A stretch of 64,000 nt of DNA from contig JAETNQ010000010.1 in NCBI GenBank assembly GCA_021772075.1, positions 16,144 to 80,143 on the forward strand, in the 5' to 3' direction. Of this stretch, positions 55,481 to 64,000 are shown piece after piece (position 1 is the stretch's first letter; each line of letters begins with the position of its first letter). Made by a program: the position numbers and the translations under genes. The stretch comes from Lachnospiraceae bacterium (GTDB lineage Bacteria > Bacillota > Clostridia > Lachnospirales > Lachnospiraceae). Under the pieces are notes generated by a model. It did not search any database. It saw nothing but the letters and a program-made list of their open reading frames with translations, and was not told the DNA's origin.

Positions 55481-56797
55481 ATGGATATGGACAGATGGTT
55501 ATCGGCACTGCCGAAGTTTTTGGTGCTGCTGCCTTCGGCGGCATCCTGTTATTATACAATGAAGAACCAGACGAAGCACACACTGCGCAAGATAGCCGCA
55601 CTATGCGCGGCTGTCCTGCTCCCATACGCTTTTCTCTGCTCCGCCTTAAGCTCCCTGCTGCGGATCGATGTAAATATCATCCTCCTGCCGTCCCTCATCC
55701 TGTTCTTTTTTCCATACCGCTGCACCGTGACGGCAAGCCTGCCAAAGTGCCTTGCCGTCTATGTGGGCGTCTGCGCCGTCCAGACCTTCCCGGCGCAGTT
55801 CGCCTATGCCTTTGACGCTTTCCTGCATCCGGCGTCAGGCGCAGCGGATCTTTCCATGGAAGCAGCTTTTTTCCATCTCGGGCTTTCCTGCTTGGTCGCA
55901 GCCGCTTTCGCATGGCCCGCCTGCGGGTTTTTTTTCAGGACTATCGACTGTCTGGACATTCCAAAAATATGGTACTCTACCATCCTATTGTCCTCTGTCT
56001 TTTTGATCTTCAATATTGCGGCTGTCCCCCTGTCCTACAGGACGCTCCATACAGGGCGTATGTTTTTCCTTTTCCTGCTGCTGGAGGGATGCCTGCTTGC
56101 TGTCCTTACCGCGATTTACGTGCTTTTTTACCTGGGTACCACCGTTATACTGGAACACGCCGAGTTGAAAGAGCATACCCATCTCCTTGAAATGCAGTCC
56201 CGCCAGTACCGGGCATTGCAGGAGCATATGCGCCAGACCGCACAGCTTCGCCATGACTTCCGCCACTCTGTGCGCCTGCTCTCCTCCCTTGCGGAGAAAG
56301 GCGACATCGGCGGCATCCAGACGCACCTTGCAGGGTTCGAGGCTATACTTGCCGAAAGCGCGCCCATAAATTACTGCGCCAACGCCGCACTGAACGCCCT
56401 GTTTGGCCATTACCATGAAATGGCTGTTTCCGCCGGCATAGACACGGACTGGCACATCGAACTGCCGGAACCGCTGCCCGCTGCCGAACTTGACATGGTT
56501 TCCCTGTTCGGGAACCTGATGGAAAACGCCATCGACGGGTGCCGGACTGTACAGTCAGGCAGACGGTACTTCTGCCTGACTACGGAGATCCGTCATGGCA
56601 GCAGACTGTATATCGTTTCCACCAACAACTTTGACGGCAGAGTGCGGAAGGGAAAGGACGGCTACCGCTCCACGAAACACAGCGGGAATGGGATCGGGCT
56701 TGCTGCCATTGCCGCAGCAGCGGAAAAGTACGGCGGCTCGGCACAGGCTTCCGACAGCGGTGCGGAGTTTTTTATAGATGTGGTGCTGAAAATATGA
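55481..56797 (+). CDS. GHKL sensor histidine kinase (AgrC-like)
   Basis: 438 residues with about six N-terminal membrane helices, the phospho-His motif LRHDFRHSVRLLSSL and the GHKL ATPase N box LFGNLMENAIDGC. GNGIGLAAIAAAAEKYGG is the G box. Such kinases sense peptides or membrane signals. It is paired with the LytTR regulator upstream. A 9-bp inverted repeat (GGATTATCA) follows its stop. Confidence 0.9.
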   Translation: MDMDRWLSALPKFLVLLPSAASCYYTMKNQTKHTLRKIAALCAAVLLPYAFLCSALSSLLRIDVNIILLPSLILFFFPYRCTVTASLPKCLAVYVGVCAVQTFPAQFAYAFDAFLHPASGAADLSMEAAFFHLGLSCLVAAAFAWPACGFFFRTIDCLDIPKIWYSTILLSSVFLIFNIAAVPLSYRTLHTGRMFFLFLLLEGCLLAVLTAIYVLFYLGTTVILEHAELKEHTHLLEMQSRQYRALQEHMRQTAQLRHDFRHSVRLLSSLAEKGDIGGIQTHLAGFEAILAESAPINYCANAALNALFGHYHEMAVSAGIDTDWHIELPEPLPAAELDMVSLFGNLMENAIDGCRTVQSGRRYFCLTTEIRHGSRLYIVSTNNFDGRVRKGKDGYRSTKHSGNGIGLAAIAAAAEKYGGSAQASDSGAEFFIDVVLKI

Positions 56798-56852
56798 AGA
56801 TATGGATTATCAGGAAATCCTTTGATAATCCAATGTATGGTATGCTCTGGTT

Positions 56853-57425
56853 TCAAAAAAACAGTCCAATCACAGCAATACTAATGAGCGGAACCAGCCC
56901 GCCTCCAATTAACTGAAAAAATGTATGGCGCTTTGTTTCTATACTTGCCACAAACACAAGAACTGCCAATGCCGTACCGACTGCCGCTGCCCCATACAGC
57001 CCGAAATACAGAAAAAGCGCTACCGGCGCCAGGGCGCCGCAGGCATGGCCGCTGAGCCGGACATGGAATCCTTTATTAAAAACCAGCACTGCAAGCGCCC
57101 CGCAAACATATTCCAAAAATATCACCCGCATCCCGTCAGATGCTGGAAATGCAAAGCTCATAACGCAGCCCATTGCAAACCCGGCCACGGCAAAGATGAT
57201 CGCCAGATTCCGCTGTCCTTCGCGCCCTTTATCTTTGTAAGCAGGGATATATTTCTGAAGCGGATATGCCAACAACGGCAATACTCCAAGAAAAAAAATA
57301 CTGTATGCCAAATGCCATGAGGAAGGAAAAACATCCTTACAGCTTCCTGCAACCAATCCGGCCATAATAAGCGCCAGAACCGGCGCTACCGTGATAACCC
57401 GTATTACCTTATATCCTTTCTTCAA
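56853..57425 (-). CDS. Integral membrane protein, PAP2-like
   Basis: 190 residues with six helices. VRLSGHACGALAPVALF resembles the PSGH block of PAP2 phosphatases, and KRHTFFQLIGGGL may hold the last His, but the first motif is not clear. It may be a lipid phosphatase relative. It follows the MATE gene in the same direction. Confidence 0.55.
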   Translation of the reverse strand: MKKGYKVIRVITVAPVLALIMAGLVAGSCKDVFPSSWHLAYSIFFLGVLPLLAYPLQKYIPAYKDKGREGQRNLAIIFAVAGFAMGCVMSFAFPASDGMRVIFLEYVCGALAVLVFNKGFHVRLSGHACGALAPVALFLYFGLYGAAAVGTALAVLVFVASIETKRHTFFQLIGGGLVPLISIAVIGLFF

Positions 57426-57462
57426 TCTGCTGATCCCTCCAATCCTGTTTTCATAAACTATC

Positions 57463-58791
57463 TTAATAGTGATATTTTCCTCTCTTTGCAGCGATAAACA
57501 AAACCGTCATCACAGCCGCTACCAATTCCGCCGCCACCACTGAAAACCATATCCCGTCAATCCCGAAAACAAGCGGCAGGATGATAACGGCCGCCACCTG
57601 AAACAGAAGGCTTCTCAAAAAGGAGATCAGGGCGGAAGTCAGCCCGTCATTCAGCGCGGTAAAGAAAGAGGAACCATAAATAGCAATCCCGGAGAACAGG
57701 AAAGAAACCGAATAGATCATAAATGCCCTTTCCGTCATCTCCATCAGCTCCCTGTCATACCCCACAAATATACCCGCCAGAGTCCCTGCCAGAAGCTCCG
57801 CCAGCACAAACATGGCCACTGCAAAGATACCGATGATGGCATAGCTCTTTTTTAACAGCCCCTTTAATTCCGAGCGGTTCCCTGCTCCGTAATGGTAGCC
57901 GACTATCGGCGCTACGCCCGTGGCATACCCAATAAATATGGCAAGGAAGATCATATTGACATACATCAGCACACCATAGGCGGCAATCCCGTTTTCACCG
58001 GCATATCTCATCAACTGAAAATTATACAGGATACTCACAATCGACATGGATATATTGCTCATCAGCTCCGAGGAGCCGTTCGTACAGGCTTTTAACAATG
58101 CCTTTCCGTCTATTTCCGTCTTTGTCAGCCGCAGCACACCGACATCCACCCTGCAAAAATACAGGATTGGAATTAGTCCCCCCAGCATCTGACTCATTGC
58201 CGTGGCAGCCGCAGCCCCCACAAGCCCCCATGAAAAAACCGCCATAAAAAGCGCATCCAATACCATGTTCGTAAGCCCGCATACCACAGTGACCACAAGC
58301 CCCATCTGGGGTTTTTCTGCCGTGATAAAAAAACTCTGGAACTCAAACTGGAGCATAAAAAAAGGCAGTGACAGCAACAAAATCCTGCCATAAAGCACAC
58401 AGTTATCCAGCATTTCCCCTTCTGCCCCCATAAGCGCCGCAAGGGGACGGATAAAAATAAAGCTGATAACGGCAATGATTACGCCGCAGACAGCCGTACT
58501 ATATACGAACAGGGAAAAGAACTTCCTCGCCTTCTCCGGCTCTCCCTCACCTATAGTCTTGGAAACCAGGGCACTTCCCCCTGAGCCGAACATAAACCCC
58601 ACGGAGCCCAGAATCATCAGCACCGGCATGATAAAATTTACTGCCGCAAAAGGCGTCTTGCCCACAAAATTAGAGACAAAAAATCCATCTACAACACTGT
58701 AAAGGGAAGTGAACACCATCATAACCATGGATGGAAATGTAAACCGTAATAATCTTTTATAATCAAAATGATCCGAAAGCTGTATCCGCAT
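57463..58791 (-). CDS. MATE-family efflux transporter
   Basis: 442 residues with twelve helices in two MatE repeats (FTFPSMVMMVFTSLYSVVDG in the first; AIFIGYATGVAPIVGYHYGA in the second). Exports drugs or cations using Na+ or H+ gradient. ATG 58791 follows GGAGG by 5 bases and overlaps the end region of the kinase-like gene. It is probably induced by loss of MarR binding. Confidence 0.92.
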   Translation of the reverse strand: MRIQLSDHFDYKRLLRFTFPSMVMMVFTSLYSVVDGFFVSNFVGKTPFAAVNFIMPVLMILGSVGFMFGSGGSALVSKTIGEGEPEKARKFFSLFVYSTAVCGVIIAVISFIFIRPLAALMGAEGEMLDNCVLYGRILLLSLPFFMLQFEFQSFFITAEKPQMGLVVTVVCGLTNMVLDALFMAVFSWGLVGAAAATAMSQMLGGLIPILYFCRVDVGVLRLTKTEIDGKALLKACTNGSSELMSNISMSIVSILYNFQLMRYAGENGIAAYGVLMYVNMIFLAIFIGYATGVAPIVGYHYGAGNRSELKGLLKKSYAIIGIFAVAMFVLAELLAGTLAGIFVGYDRELMEMTERAFMIYSVSFLFSGIAIYGSSFFTALNDGLTSALISFLRSLLFQVAAVIILPLVFGIDGIWFSVVAAELVAAVMTVLFIAAKRGKYHY

Positions 58792-58793
58792 AC

Positions 58794-59408
58794 TTACCTC
58801 CCATACCAGCGCAGGACAAATTCTTTTACTGCCAATGCCAGTTCTTCCATATCCCATCCCTCCGTATTGACGGTGAGGTGATAGGCATTTGCCTCTCCCC
58901 ATTTACCGCCTCCGAGAATTTCCCTTGTCCTGGCGCGCGCTTTATCAATCCGGCGGATATTCTGTTCCACTCCTTTGCGGAATATATCCTCACCCTCTGA
59001 CGCCCTCTCCATACAACGCCTTATTTTTTCCTCCATCCCGGCACATACAAAAATGCGGAACGGCTTTTTATCCGCAAGCAGCACATCCGCATTCCGTCCG
59101 ACGATCACACAGTCCTTTCCAGCCTCTGCAATTCTTTCCATCACATGTTTCTGTGCGACCAGAAGATTGGTCTGCATCTGCTGCATCCCGTTGATACCCG
59201 CAAAAGAGCGTCCAAATGTCAAAGGCATGGCCTGCCAGTCCCGTTTTTCCAAGGCCATTTCCACATAGTCCTCATCCAATCCGTTCTGCCTGGCAATGGC
59301 AGAGATAATCTCGCGGTCATAATAATCAATCCCGAGCAGTCCGGCAAGACGTTTTCCAAGTTCCCTGCCCCCGCTGCCAAATTCACGGCTGATCGTAATA
59401 ATCCTCAT
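58794..59408 (-). CDS. Cytidylate-kinase-like protein (AAA Cytidylate_kin2)
   Basis: 204 residues. P-loop ISREFGSGGRELGKRLA, the YDREIISAIA helix, and VIVGRNADVLLADKK. The family is related to CMP kinase, yet it is often found beside MATE transporters and regulators and its true substrate is unclear. It overlaps the marR gene by 4 bases. Confidence 0.88.
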   Translation of the reverse strand: MRIITISREFGSGGRELGKRLAGLLGIDYYDREIISAIARQNGLDEDYVEMALEKRDWQAMPLTFGRSFAGINGMQQMQTNLLVAQKHVMERIAEAGKDCVIVGRNADVLLADKKPFRIFVCAGMEEKIRRCMERASEGEDIFRKGVEQNIRRIDKARARTREILGGGKWGEANAYHLTVNTEGWDMEELALAVKEFVLRWYGR

Positions 59409-59842
59409 GCTCGCAACTCCTTTACTTTTTCTTTAAAATCTGCCAGGTACCGCTGTGTCAGGTCTATATAGATACTTTTTTCTTCATCAGACCATGACGC
59501 AAATATCTCATTTTCTGTCTCGATTACCCGGAGAACCGTATCTTTGGCAAACTGCCTGCCATTCTCAGTAAGATACACTTTCTTTTTCCTTCCCTCAAAG
59601 GCTTCCAGATAGACAATCCCTTCCGATTCTAATTTCCGTAACGCAGAATTGATCGTCTGCTTGCTGGCTCCGGATGTAATATCGCCGAGCATACATTCCC
59701 CGCCGCAGGAGCAGAGCGTATAAAGAACCAGCATTGTACTGTCAGACATTCCCAATTTAAGAGCAGCGTCATGATAAGCATTATCAATTTCTGACACCAA
59801 CAGATTAAACCGCTGCATTTGTTCATTGATATAAAATTCCAT
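59405..59842 (-). CDS. MarR-family transcriptional regulator
   Basis: 145 residues. Winged helix CMLGDITSGASKQTINSALR with wing GIVYLEAFEGRKKKVYLTE. ATG 59842 has AGGAGG 6 bases upstream; the ATG two codons earlier abuts that site. It heads the operon with the kinase-like, MATE and PAP2-like genes. Two exact palindromes over its promoter point to autorepression. Confidence 0.92.
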   Translation of the reverse strand: MEFYINEQMQRFNLLVSEIDNAYHDAALKLGMSDSTMLVLYTLCSCGGECMLGDITSGASKQTINSALRKLESEGIVYLEAFEGRKKKVYLTENGRQFAKDTVLRVIETENEIFASWSDEEKSIYIDLTQRYLADFKEKVKELRA

Positions 59843-59855
59843 ATCCATCCTCCTA

Positions 59856-59911
59856 GTACGATTTCGTACATTTGCAAGAATAAATATAGTACGATTTCGT
59901 ACCAATGTCAA
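59856..59911 (-). promoter_or_regulatory. MarR operon promoter with two operators
   Basis: TTGACA (59906-59911) and TATATT (59883-59888) with a 17-base spacer. The palindrome GTACGA-TT-TCGTAC occurs twice: 59889-59902, inside the spacer, and 59856-59869, just ahead of the ribosome site. Confidence 0.85.
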
Positions 59912-60049
59912 TCCTTTTTTATCCGGCAATTATGAAACAGGCATGAAAAAGCCCGGATTTCTCCGAGCATAGCGCAAATACCGTCTTTATTTAAAAGAGT
60001 TTGAAACCGGATCGATAAAGCATTTCTGCCATTATGATGCTGCATAACA

Positions 60050-60169
60050 TCAATACCATTGCACCATCGGCAGGCCATTATTGATGCCTTTTGTAAATAA
60101 AATCTGATGGACGTCTAAGATTCCGTTATGGAACGTCGCCGCACACACAGACAGATATAAATCCCACAT
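60050..60169 (-). pseudogene. C-terminal fragment of a cyclopropane-fatty-acyl-phospholipid synthase
   Basis: 39 residues, MWDLYLSVCAATFHNG then ILDVHQILFTKGINNGLP and a final QWY, resemble the end of Cfa-type methyltransferases. The frame is closed by TGA two codons upstream, so nothing before it remains. No other gene is seen in 59930-60257. Confidence 0.55.
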
Positions 60170-60257
60170 ATTTCACCCCTTTTTATCCATATCAAAGAGA
60201 AAAAAACGAGCGTATTCTATCAGCATAAAATATTTATCGCAAAAGGAGGTTCTTACT

Positions 60258-60669
60258 ATGAACGAAATGTTTGTTCGCATTTATTACCGCATCTGTTGTA
60301 AAATCCCTACTTGTCCATCTGTTAGTTTTTCTACTCTTTGTACCGGGAATTTTTGAAAATCTCGGCATGAGGGAGGTTTCTTCCCCCATATTAAATCTTC
60401 TCAATACTTTATGGGGATACCTTCCCAACATACTGGCAGCGGTTCTTGTCTTATGGGTAGGGCTTTTCATTGCCAGACTCGTCCGCGAACTTCTGGTTCC
60501 GGTATTTGACCGCCTGAAAGTAGATACCCTGCAGGAAAAAGCCGGAATACAGGTTTCCGATACCGGCAGGCTCTACCATACACTGGCATACATCGTATAT
60601 GCGCTGATCCTGATCCCGGTAATCATTGCCGCCCTTCAGGTATTGAATATTGAAGCTGTTTTAGCATAG
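60258..60669 (+). pseudogene. Frameshifted, truncated mechanosensitive-channel-like gene
   Basis: ATG 60258 with AAGGAGG reads MNEMF, then shifts by one base; the open frame from 60271 continues FAFITASVVKSLLVHLLVFL and LWGYLPNILAAVLVLWVGLF (conserved TM-helix/MscS-like domain). It stops at VLNIEAVLA, where relatives continue for at least 100 more residues. One extra T near 60270 would explain the shift. Confidence 0.6.
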
Positions 60670-60814
60670 GAATCCTTTTGAAGCGTGTGCAGTAAATAGT
60701 AATCTGCTTGTGTCAAATAAGGAATAAAAAAAATTTCCTTTTTTAGTGAGCCATAGCCGATATCTGCCTATAGCTCGTATTTTCTATTATTTCGCTGATA
60801 CCGAACACAAGTTG

Positions 60815-61147
60815 TTATTCCTTTATGAAATGGCTGTCTGTTTCCGGTATTTCCCCCTCGTCAGATACATATCTCTCCACTTTCATATGAAGGTCATACT
60901 TTATCCGAAGTTCCGCAATCTTCTCCATCATCGGGGACGCATGATGCTGATCAAGAGCCTGCCGGTCTTTCCAGCAGTCAATCAACAATACCGTTTCTGG
61001 ATCTATCATTGGGAAAAAATAGTCATACCGCAGATTACCCGCTTCTTTGCGGATTGCCGCAGCGGTTCCGCTGCTTTCCATTTCTTCCGCAAATTTTCTT
61101 GCATTACCATTTGTACTGGTATAATAGATATTCACAACTATGCTCAT
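60815..61147 (-). CDS. Antibiotic-biosynthesis-monooxygenase-fold protein (ABM)
   Basis: 110 residues, a small dimeric alpha-beta barrel: SIVVNIYYTSTNGNARKFAE at the start and VLLIDCWKDRQALDQHHASP in the middle, the typical quinol-oxygenase-like pattern. ATG 61147 has GGAGG 8 bases upstream. Function is unclear; it is likely a stress or quinone-related monooxygenase. Confidence 0.8.
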   Translation of the reverse strand: MSIVVNIYYTSTNGNARKFAEEMESSGTAAAIRKEAGNLRYDYFFPMIDPETVLLIDCWKDRQALDQHHASPMMEKIAELRIKYDLHMKVERYVSDEGEIPETDSHFIKE

Positions 61148-61214
61148 TTCTATTTCCTCCACTCTAGAACCTATATCCGGCAATACACAAACCAAAATGC
61201 AATAAAATCCTTTT

Positions 61215-61661
61215 TTAATATGCATGATTGACAGACACTGTTTCTACAAGTGAGAAATCATCTATATTCATAGTATTTAACATCTTTTTTATATGCTCTG
61301 GGAGTTGTCCATAATATAACGGCATGCAAGGAGCCGATAATTTTGTGTAATATTTATGAAGCGTTTCCATTCCATACATAGTGCCATCATTTGCATCAAA
61401 GTAATATAAGCCTTTATTTGAAAATTTCGTTGCAACTTGTTCTGCTTTTTCGGTAGACTCAAAATAGAGCCTGCTTTCGCATATTTCTTCAAGCGCATTA
61501 AAATATTCGACCAGAAAATCAGCCCTATCAATGTCACAGCATACGAATTCTGGAAGGTTTCCAACACCCGCACTGCAAAATACTGCAAGATGCCCTTTTT
61601 TATCCACGCCATACCATTCCACATCCATATAGGAACATTCACCCGCGTTAATTCTCCCCAT
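61215..61661 (-). CDS. Hypothetical protein of unknown function
   Basis: 148 residues, soluble, Cys- and Tyr-rich (DVEWYGVDKKGHLAVFCSAG, YFDANDGTMYGME). ATG 61661 has GGGAG 6 bases upstream. The style resembles immunity or SUKH-like proteins of mobile loci, but no family can be named. Confidence 0.65.
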   Translation of the reverse strand: MGRINAGECSYMDVEWYGVDKKGHLAVFCSAGVGNLPEFVCCDIDRADFLVEYFNALEEICESRLYFESTEKAEQVATKFSNKGLYYFDANDGTMYGMETLHKYYTKLSAPCMPLYYGQLPEHIKKMLNTMNIDDFSLVETVSVNHAY

Positions 61662-61764
61662 ACTTAGCTCCCATTTTATAAACCCCCTATTTATTTTTAT
61701 AATCTGTCATAGATATTTGTTGATTCAATATCGGTTAATGAAGCCGCTGAGATTTTTCCCGGCA

Positions 61765-61924
61765 ACGCATATTTTGCATAACTTTTCAAGTGTATTCATC
61801 GTTATATATTTATTGCGTTTCAGATTGGTTATCGTATGGGGCTGAAATGATATTTATAGATAAGGGTATAAGTCGTTACATTCTTTTCCTTCATTATCTG
61901 CCACAACGGCTCATAACTTATCAA
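61765..61924 (-). pseudogene. Frameshifted XRE-family regulator remnant
   Basis: From TTG 61924 the frame reads ISYEPLWQIMKEKNVTTYTL then IYKYHFS. After one shift it continues PHTITNLKRNKYITMNTLEK and LCKIC, a Cro/CI helix-turn-helix of the small type. It then loses homology. The shift near 61845 breaks the gene. Confidence 0.65.
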
Positions 61925-62432
61925 TTTTGTCCCGAAGCGGCTCGTTGCGTTGCTTCTCCTGCCGGGATATTCCTTTTCGGACGGACATTCGATTTTCAAA
62001 GTGCGGTTCACCGATGAACTAAGATAAGTCTACACCTAAATGACCACCCGCCACATATGTCCATAAAGCCGGAAATCAGCCCGGAAAAGAAGATATTTCC
62101 ACGCTTTTGGAATTGTGGTAGAATAATAAAAAAGAAAATAGTGTCTCTTTGCAAAAAACTAATTAAAAAATGTACTTTTAACAGCGGAGCCGATGCTCAA
62201 AATCTTTGTGAGTCAGCCTATTGGTTATACATATATGATATGCGGATGATGTGCTATTGATATGTGAAATAACACACGATATTGAATTTCCAGGAAAAGG
62301 CGGCTTCAATGTCTGGGATTTCATTTTATTTATATGGGGTCTTGAGGCTCATATTTTGAAGGAGCGCGCCCAGATAGAGATTTCTTTCGTTATTTAGGCT
62401 TATCAGGAGAAGCAATATATCGCGGAATACAG
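61925..62432. other. Degenerate intergenic region
   Basis: About 500 AT-rich bases without an intact gene. A protein-like plus-strand stretch, DIEFPGKGGFNVWDFILFIW at about 62280-62340, has no start or stop of its own and no recognised family. It is probably further gene debris. Confidence 0.35.
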
Positions 62433-62716
62433 TCATGCACAGCAATTGCAGATTTCTCTTTTGCAAACCTCGTTTCCAACGATCACTTCTCCGTGTGCGT
62501 TTTCAATATCCATAATCAGTTCACCAACTTCCGGTACATAGATATGACCGGACAGAGGATTTTTAATGCTGACAATCGGGGCAGTGAGCGTCGCTTCTAC
62601 ATCGGACCGCTCAAAACTCAAATCGGCATCCACCATCTCACAATTTATCAGCTTCAAGTTTTTGCAGTAGCAAAGAGGCTGTGTACCGATGATTTTGCAG
62701 TTTTCAACGAATCATG
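62433..62716 (-). pseudogene. C-terminal remnant of a DUF3737-family protein
   Basis: The frame reads ENCKIIGTQPLCYCKNLKL, then INCEMVDADLSFERSDVEAT, then PIVSIKNPLSGHIYVPEVGE, closely resembling the last part of DUF3737 parallel-beta proteins. A TGA lies just upstream, so the N-terminal two thirds are missing. The tail KREICNCCA looks out of frame. Confidence 0.6.
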
Positions 62717-62948
62717 AAAGGTTATTATATCCTATAATGAAAATAAAAATCTATTTTCGTAGCAAACACACCCTAATAAACATTCTCCCAAAAATTCTAC
62801 AAACTGGAATAAAGAAGATGAAGTGTTAAAAAGGTGGCATAATCTTTTATTTTTTTTATTCAAAGTATTAATATAGGCCCATAACAATACATTTCATGTA
62901 TAATATATCTTGGAATAAATAAAAATAACACACAAAGGAGATTTCTTT
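62717..62948. other. AT-rich region upstream of the recombinase
   Basis: No gene. TATAAT-like sequence occurs at about 62902 (ATGTATAATATATC), and AAAGGAG lies 9 bases before the recombinase ATG. A good -35 box was not found. Confidence 0.4.
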
Positions 62949-63869
62949 ATGAGCAATTTAAATGAACAAATAAACAGCTATCTTGAATACTGCCAATACC
63001 AAAAAAGACTAGATGATAAATCTTTAAAAGCATATCGAATAGATTTGAAACAGTTTTCAGAACAGTTTATGACAGCAGAGATATTGGATATTACTTCAGA
63101 AATGTTAGAAAAGTATATTGTTACTCTACATCAAAAATATAAACCTAAAACTGTCAAAAGAAAAATTGCTTCTATAAAAGCCTTTTTTCATTATTTAGAA
63201 TACAGAGAATATATAGAAAAGAACCCATTTAACAAACTACAAATAAAGTTTCGTGAACCTATTATTCTTCCAAAAATAATTCCACTTCATATTGTAGAAA
63301 TTTTTCTATCAACCATATATAAACAACGAAATGAGGCAAAAACAGATTATCAGAAAAGAAATGCTTTAAGAGATGCTGCTGTTATTGAACTTTTATTTGT
63401 TACTGGAATAAGGATTTCTGAACTATGTTCTTTAAGTATGAATGATTTAAATTTGTATGATAGAACTATTTTGATATATGGAAAGGGTTATAAAGAAAGA
63501 TTGATACAAATTGGAAATGATGATGTTATCCATACATTAGAAGAATATAAAAAAGAATATATATCCGAAATTGAAAACTGTAAATACTTTTTCACTAATC
63601 AGATGGGACAAAAATTATCAGATCAGTCAGTTAGAAGAATGATTAACAAATACACCTCTCTTGCGGCAATTAATTTACATATTACACCACATATGTTTCG
63701 TCATACTTTTGCTACAAGTCTTTTAGAAGCAGATGTTGATATTAGATATATTCAAGAAATGCTCGGACATAGTTCAATTAACATTACGCAAATATATACT
63801 CATGTAACTATGTCAAAGCAGCGTGACATACTTACAAATAAACATCCAAGAAAAAATTTTCATATATAA
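62949..63869 (+). CDS. Tyrosine recombinase (XerC/D-like integrase)
   Basis: 306 residues. N-terminal SAM-like core-binding domain (LDDKSLKAYRIDLKQFSEQF), catalytic Arg in TGIRISELCSL, Lys in YGKGYKERLIQ, H-x-x-R in HMFRHTFATSLL, His in LGHSSI and nucleophile Tyr in QIYTHV. All are present, so it should be active. Very AT-rich codons contrast with the window's core genes and indicate transfer. It follows a stretch of broken genes and is most likely a mobile-element integrase or a site-specific inversion enzyme. Confidence 0.93.
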   Translation: MSNLNEQINSYLEYCQYQKRLDDKSLKAYRIDLKQFSEQFMTAEILDITSEMLEKYIVTLHQKYKPKTVKRKIASIKAFFHYLEYREYIEKNPFNKLQIKFREPIILPKIIPLHIVEIFLSTIYKQRNEAKTDYQKRNALRDAAVIELLFVTGIRISELCSLSMNDLNLYDRTILIYGKGYKERLIQIGNDDVIHTLEEYKKEYISEIENCKYFFTNQMGQKLSDQSVRRMINKYTSLAAINLHITPHMFRHTFATSLLEADVDIRYIQEMLGHSSINITQIYTHVTMSKQRDILTNKHPRKNFHI

Positions 63870-63875
63870 AACAGC

Positions 63876-63925
63876 AAATAAACCCGACCCATGCAGATTT
63901 AAGAATGCATGGATCGGGTTTATTT
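63876..63925. terminator. Strong bidirectional terminator after the recombinase
   Basis: 20-base arms (AAATAAACCCGACCCATGCA and its complement with one mismatch) around a 10-base loop, with A and T runs at the ends. The remaining 75 bases of the window are AT-rich with no gene. Confidence 0.85.
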
Positions 63926-64000
63926 ATAAAGGGAATATAATTTTTGAGTGATAATCTAATATTATCGAGCATTTTTGATACAGGATAATACCAAATTATA

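Overview
The window looks like a chromosomal segment from a spore-forming member of the Lachnospiraceae (Clostridia). Evidence for this is the complete spoIIA operon (spoIIAA-spoIIAB-sigF), all five spoVA genes with forespore-type promoters, a T-box leader on valS, Gram-positive Shine-Dalgarno sites (AGGAGG) almost everywhere, and proteins of typically clostridial families (DegV, DUF5721, LicT/BglG-type antitermination). Most genes have mid-range GC; a few islands are clearly AT-rich and look acquired. No rRNA, tRNA or CRISPR array was seen.

Layout. 1-8.5 kb: arginine biosynthesis. argC-GNAT-argJ-argB-argD run on the minus strand, divergent from argG. The minus-strand series is interrupted by a mazEF toxin-antitoxin pair and by an AAA ATPase, each with its own promoter and operator-like repeats. 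8.5-14.7 kb: a two-component/ABC transporter module, DegV, an HD-domain protein and DUF5721. 14.7-15.7 kb: a compact type I toxin-antitoxin locus (31-residue membrane peptide plus antisense RNA) beside unrecognised small ORFs. 15.7-29 kb: the spoVA genes in ancestral order (AA-AB-AC, AD, AE) but split into three pieces by housekeeping and accessory genes (shikimate kinase, RidA, glutamate-synthase-like protein, MBOAT/SGNH acyltransferase pair, Fic). 29.0-30.0 kb: a 1-kb AT-rich cassette bounded by 28-bp inverted repeats. 30-34.7 kb: beta-glucoside PTS, 6-phospho-beta-glucosidase and antiterminator. 34.7-36.2 kb: spoIIA operon. 36.3-42.3 kb: valS-folC-small ORF-TPR protein under a T-box. 42.4-45.3 kb: two hydrolases, an ECF S-component and a beta-phosphoglucomutase-like HAD protein. 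45.5-52.5 kb: a sugar ABC importer with a GH3 glycosidase and ROK regulator. 52.7-54.5 kb: an ArsR-permease-thioredoxin operon. 54.7-56.8 kb: an AgrA/AgrC-like two-component system. 56.9-59.9 kb: a MarR-controlled operon (cytidylate-kinase-like, MATE, PAP2-like). 59.9-62.9 kb: decayed gene remnants. 62.9-63.9 kb: an AT-rich tyrosine recombinase.

How it works together. Arginine synthesis is made from glutamate through ArgC/J/B/D and ArgG. The bgl genes import and cleave aryl- or beta-glucosides, with antitermination responding to PTS flux. SpoIIA sets forespore sigma-F activity; SpoVA proteins later move dipicolinic acid into the spore. Most regulatory calls come from promoter hexamers with 16-18 bp spacers and from palindromes placed on them. 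They are readings of sequence, not measured sites.

The most unusual items are the type I toxin-antitoxin locus, whose toxin mRNA can fold 5' end to 3' end; the tandem palindromes filling the argC leader; the repeat family with GGGAATCCAT ends that bounds the 29-kb cassette and a 400-bp palindrome; and the split but promoter-equipped spoVA genes.
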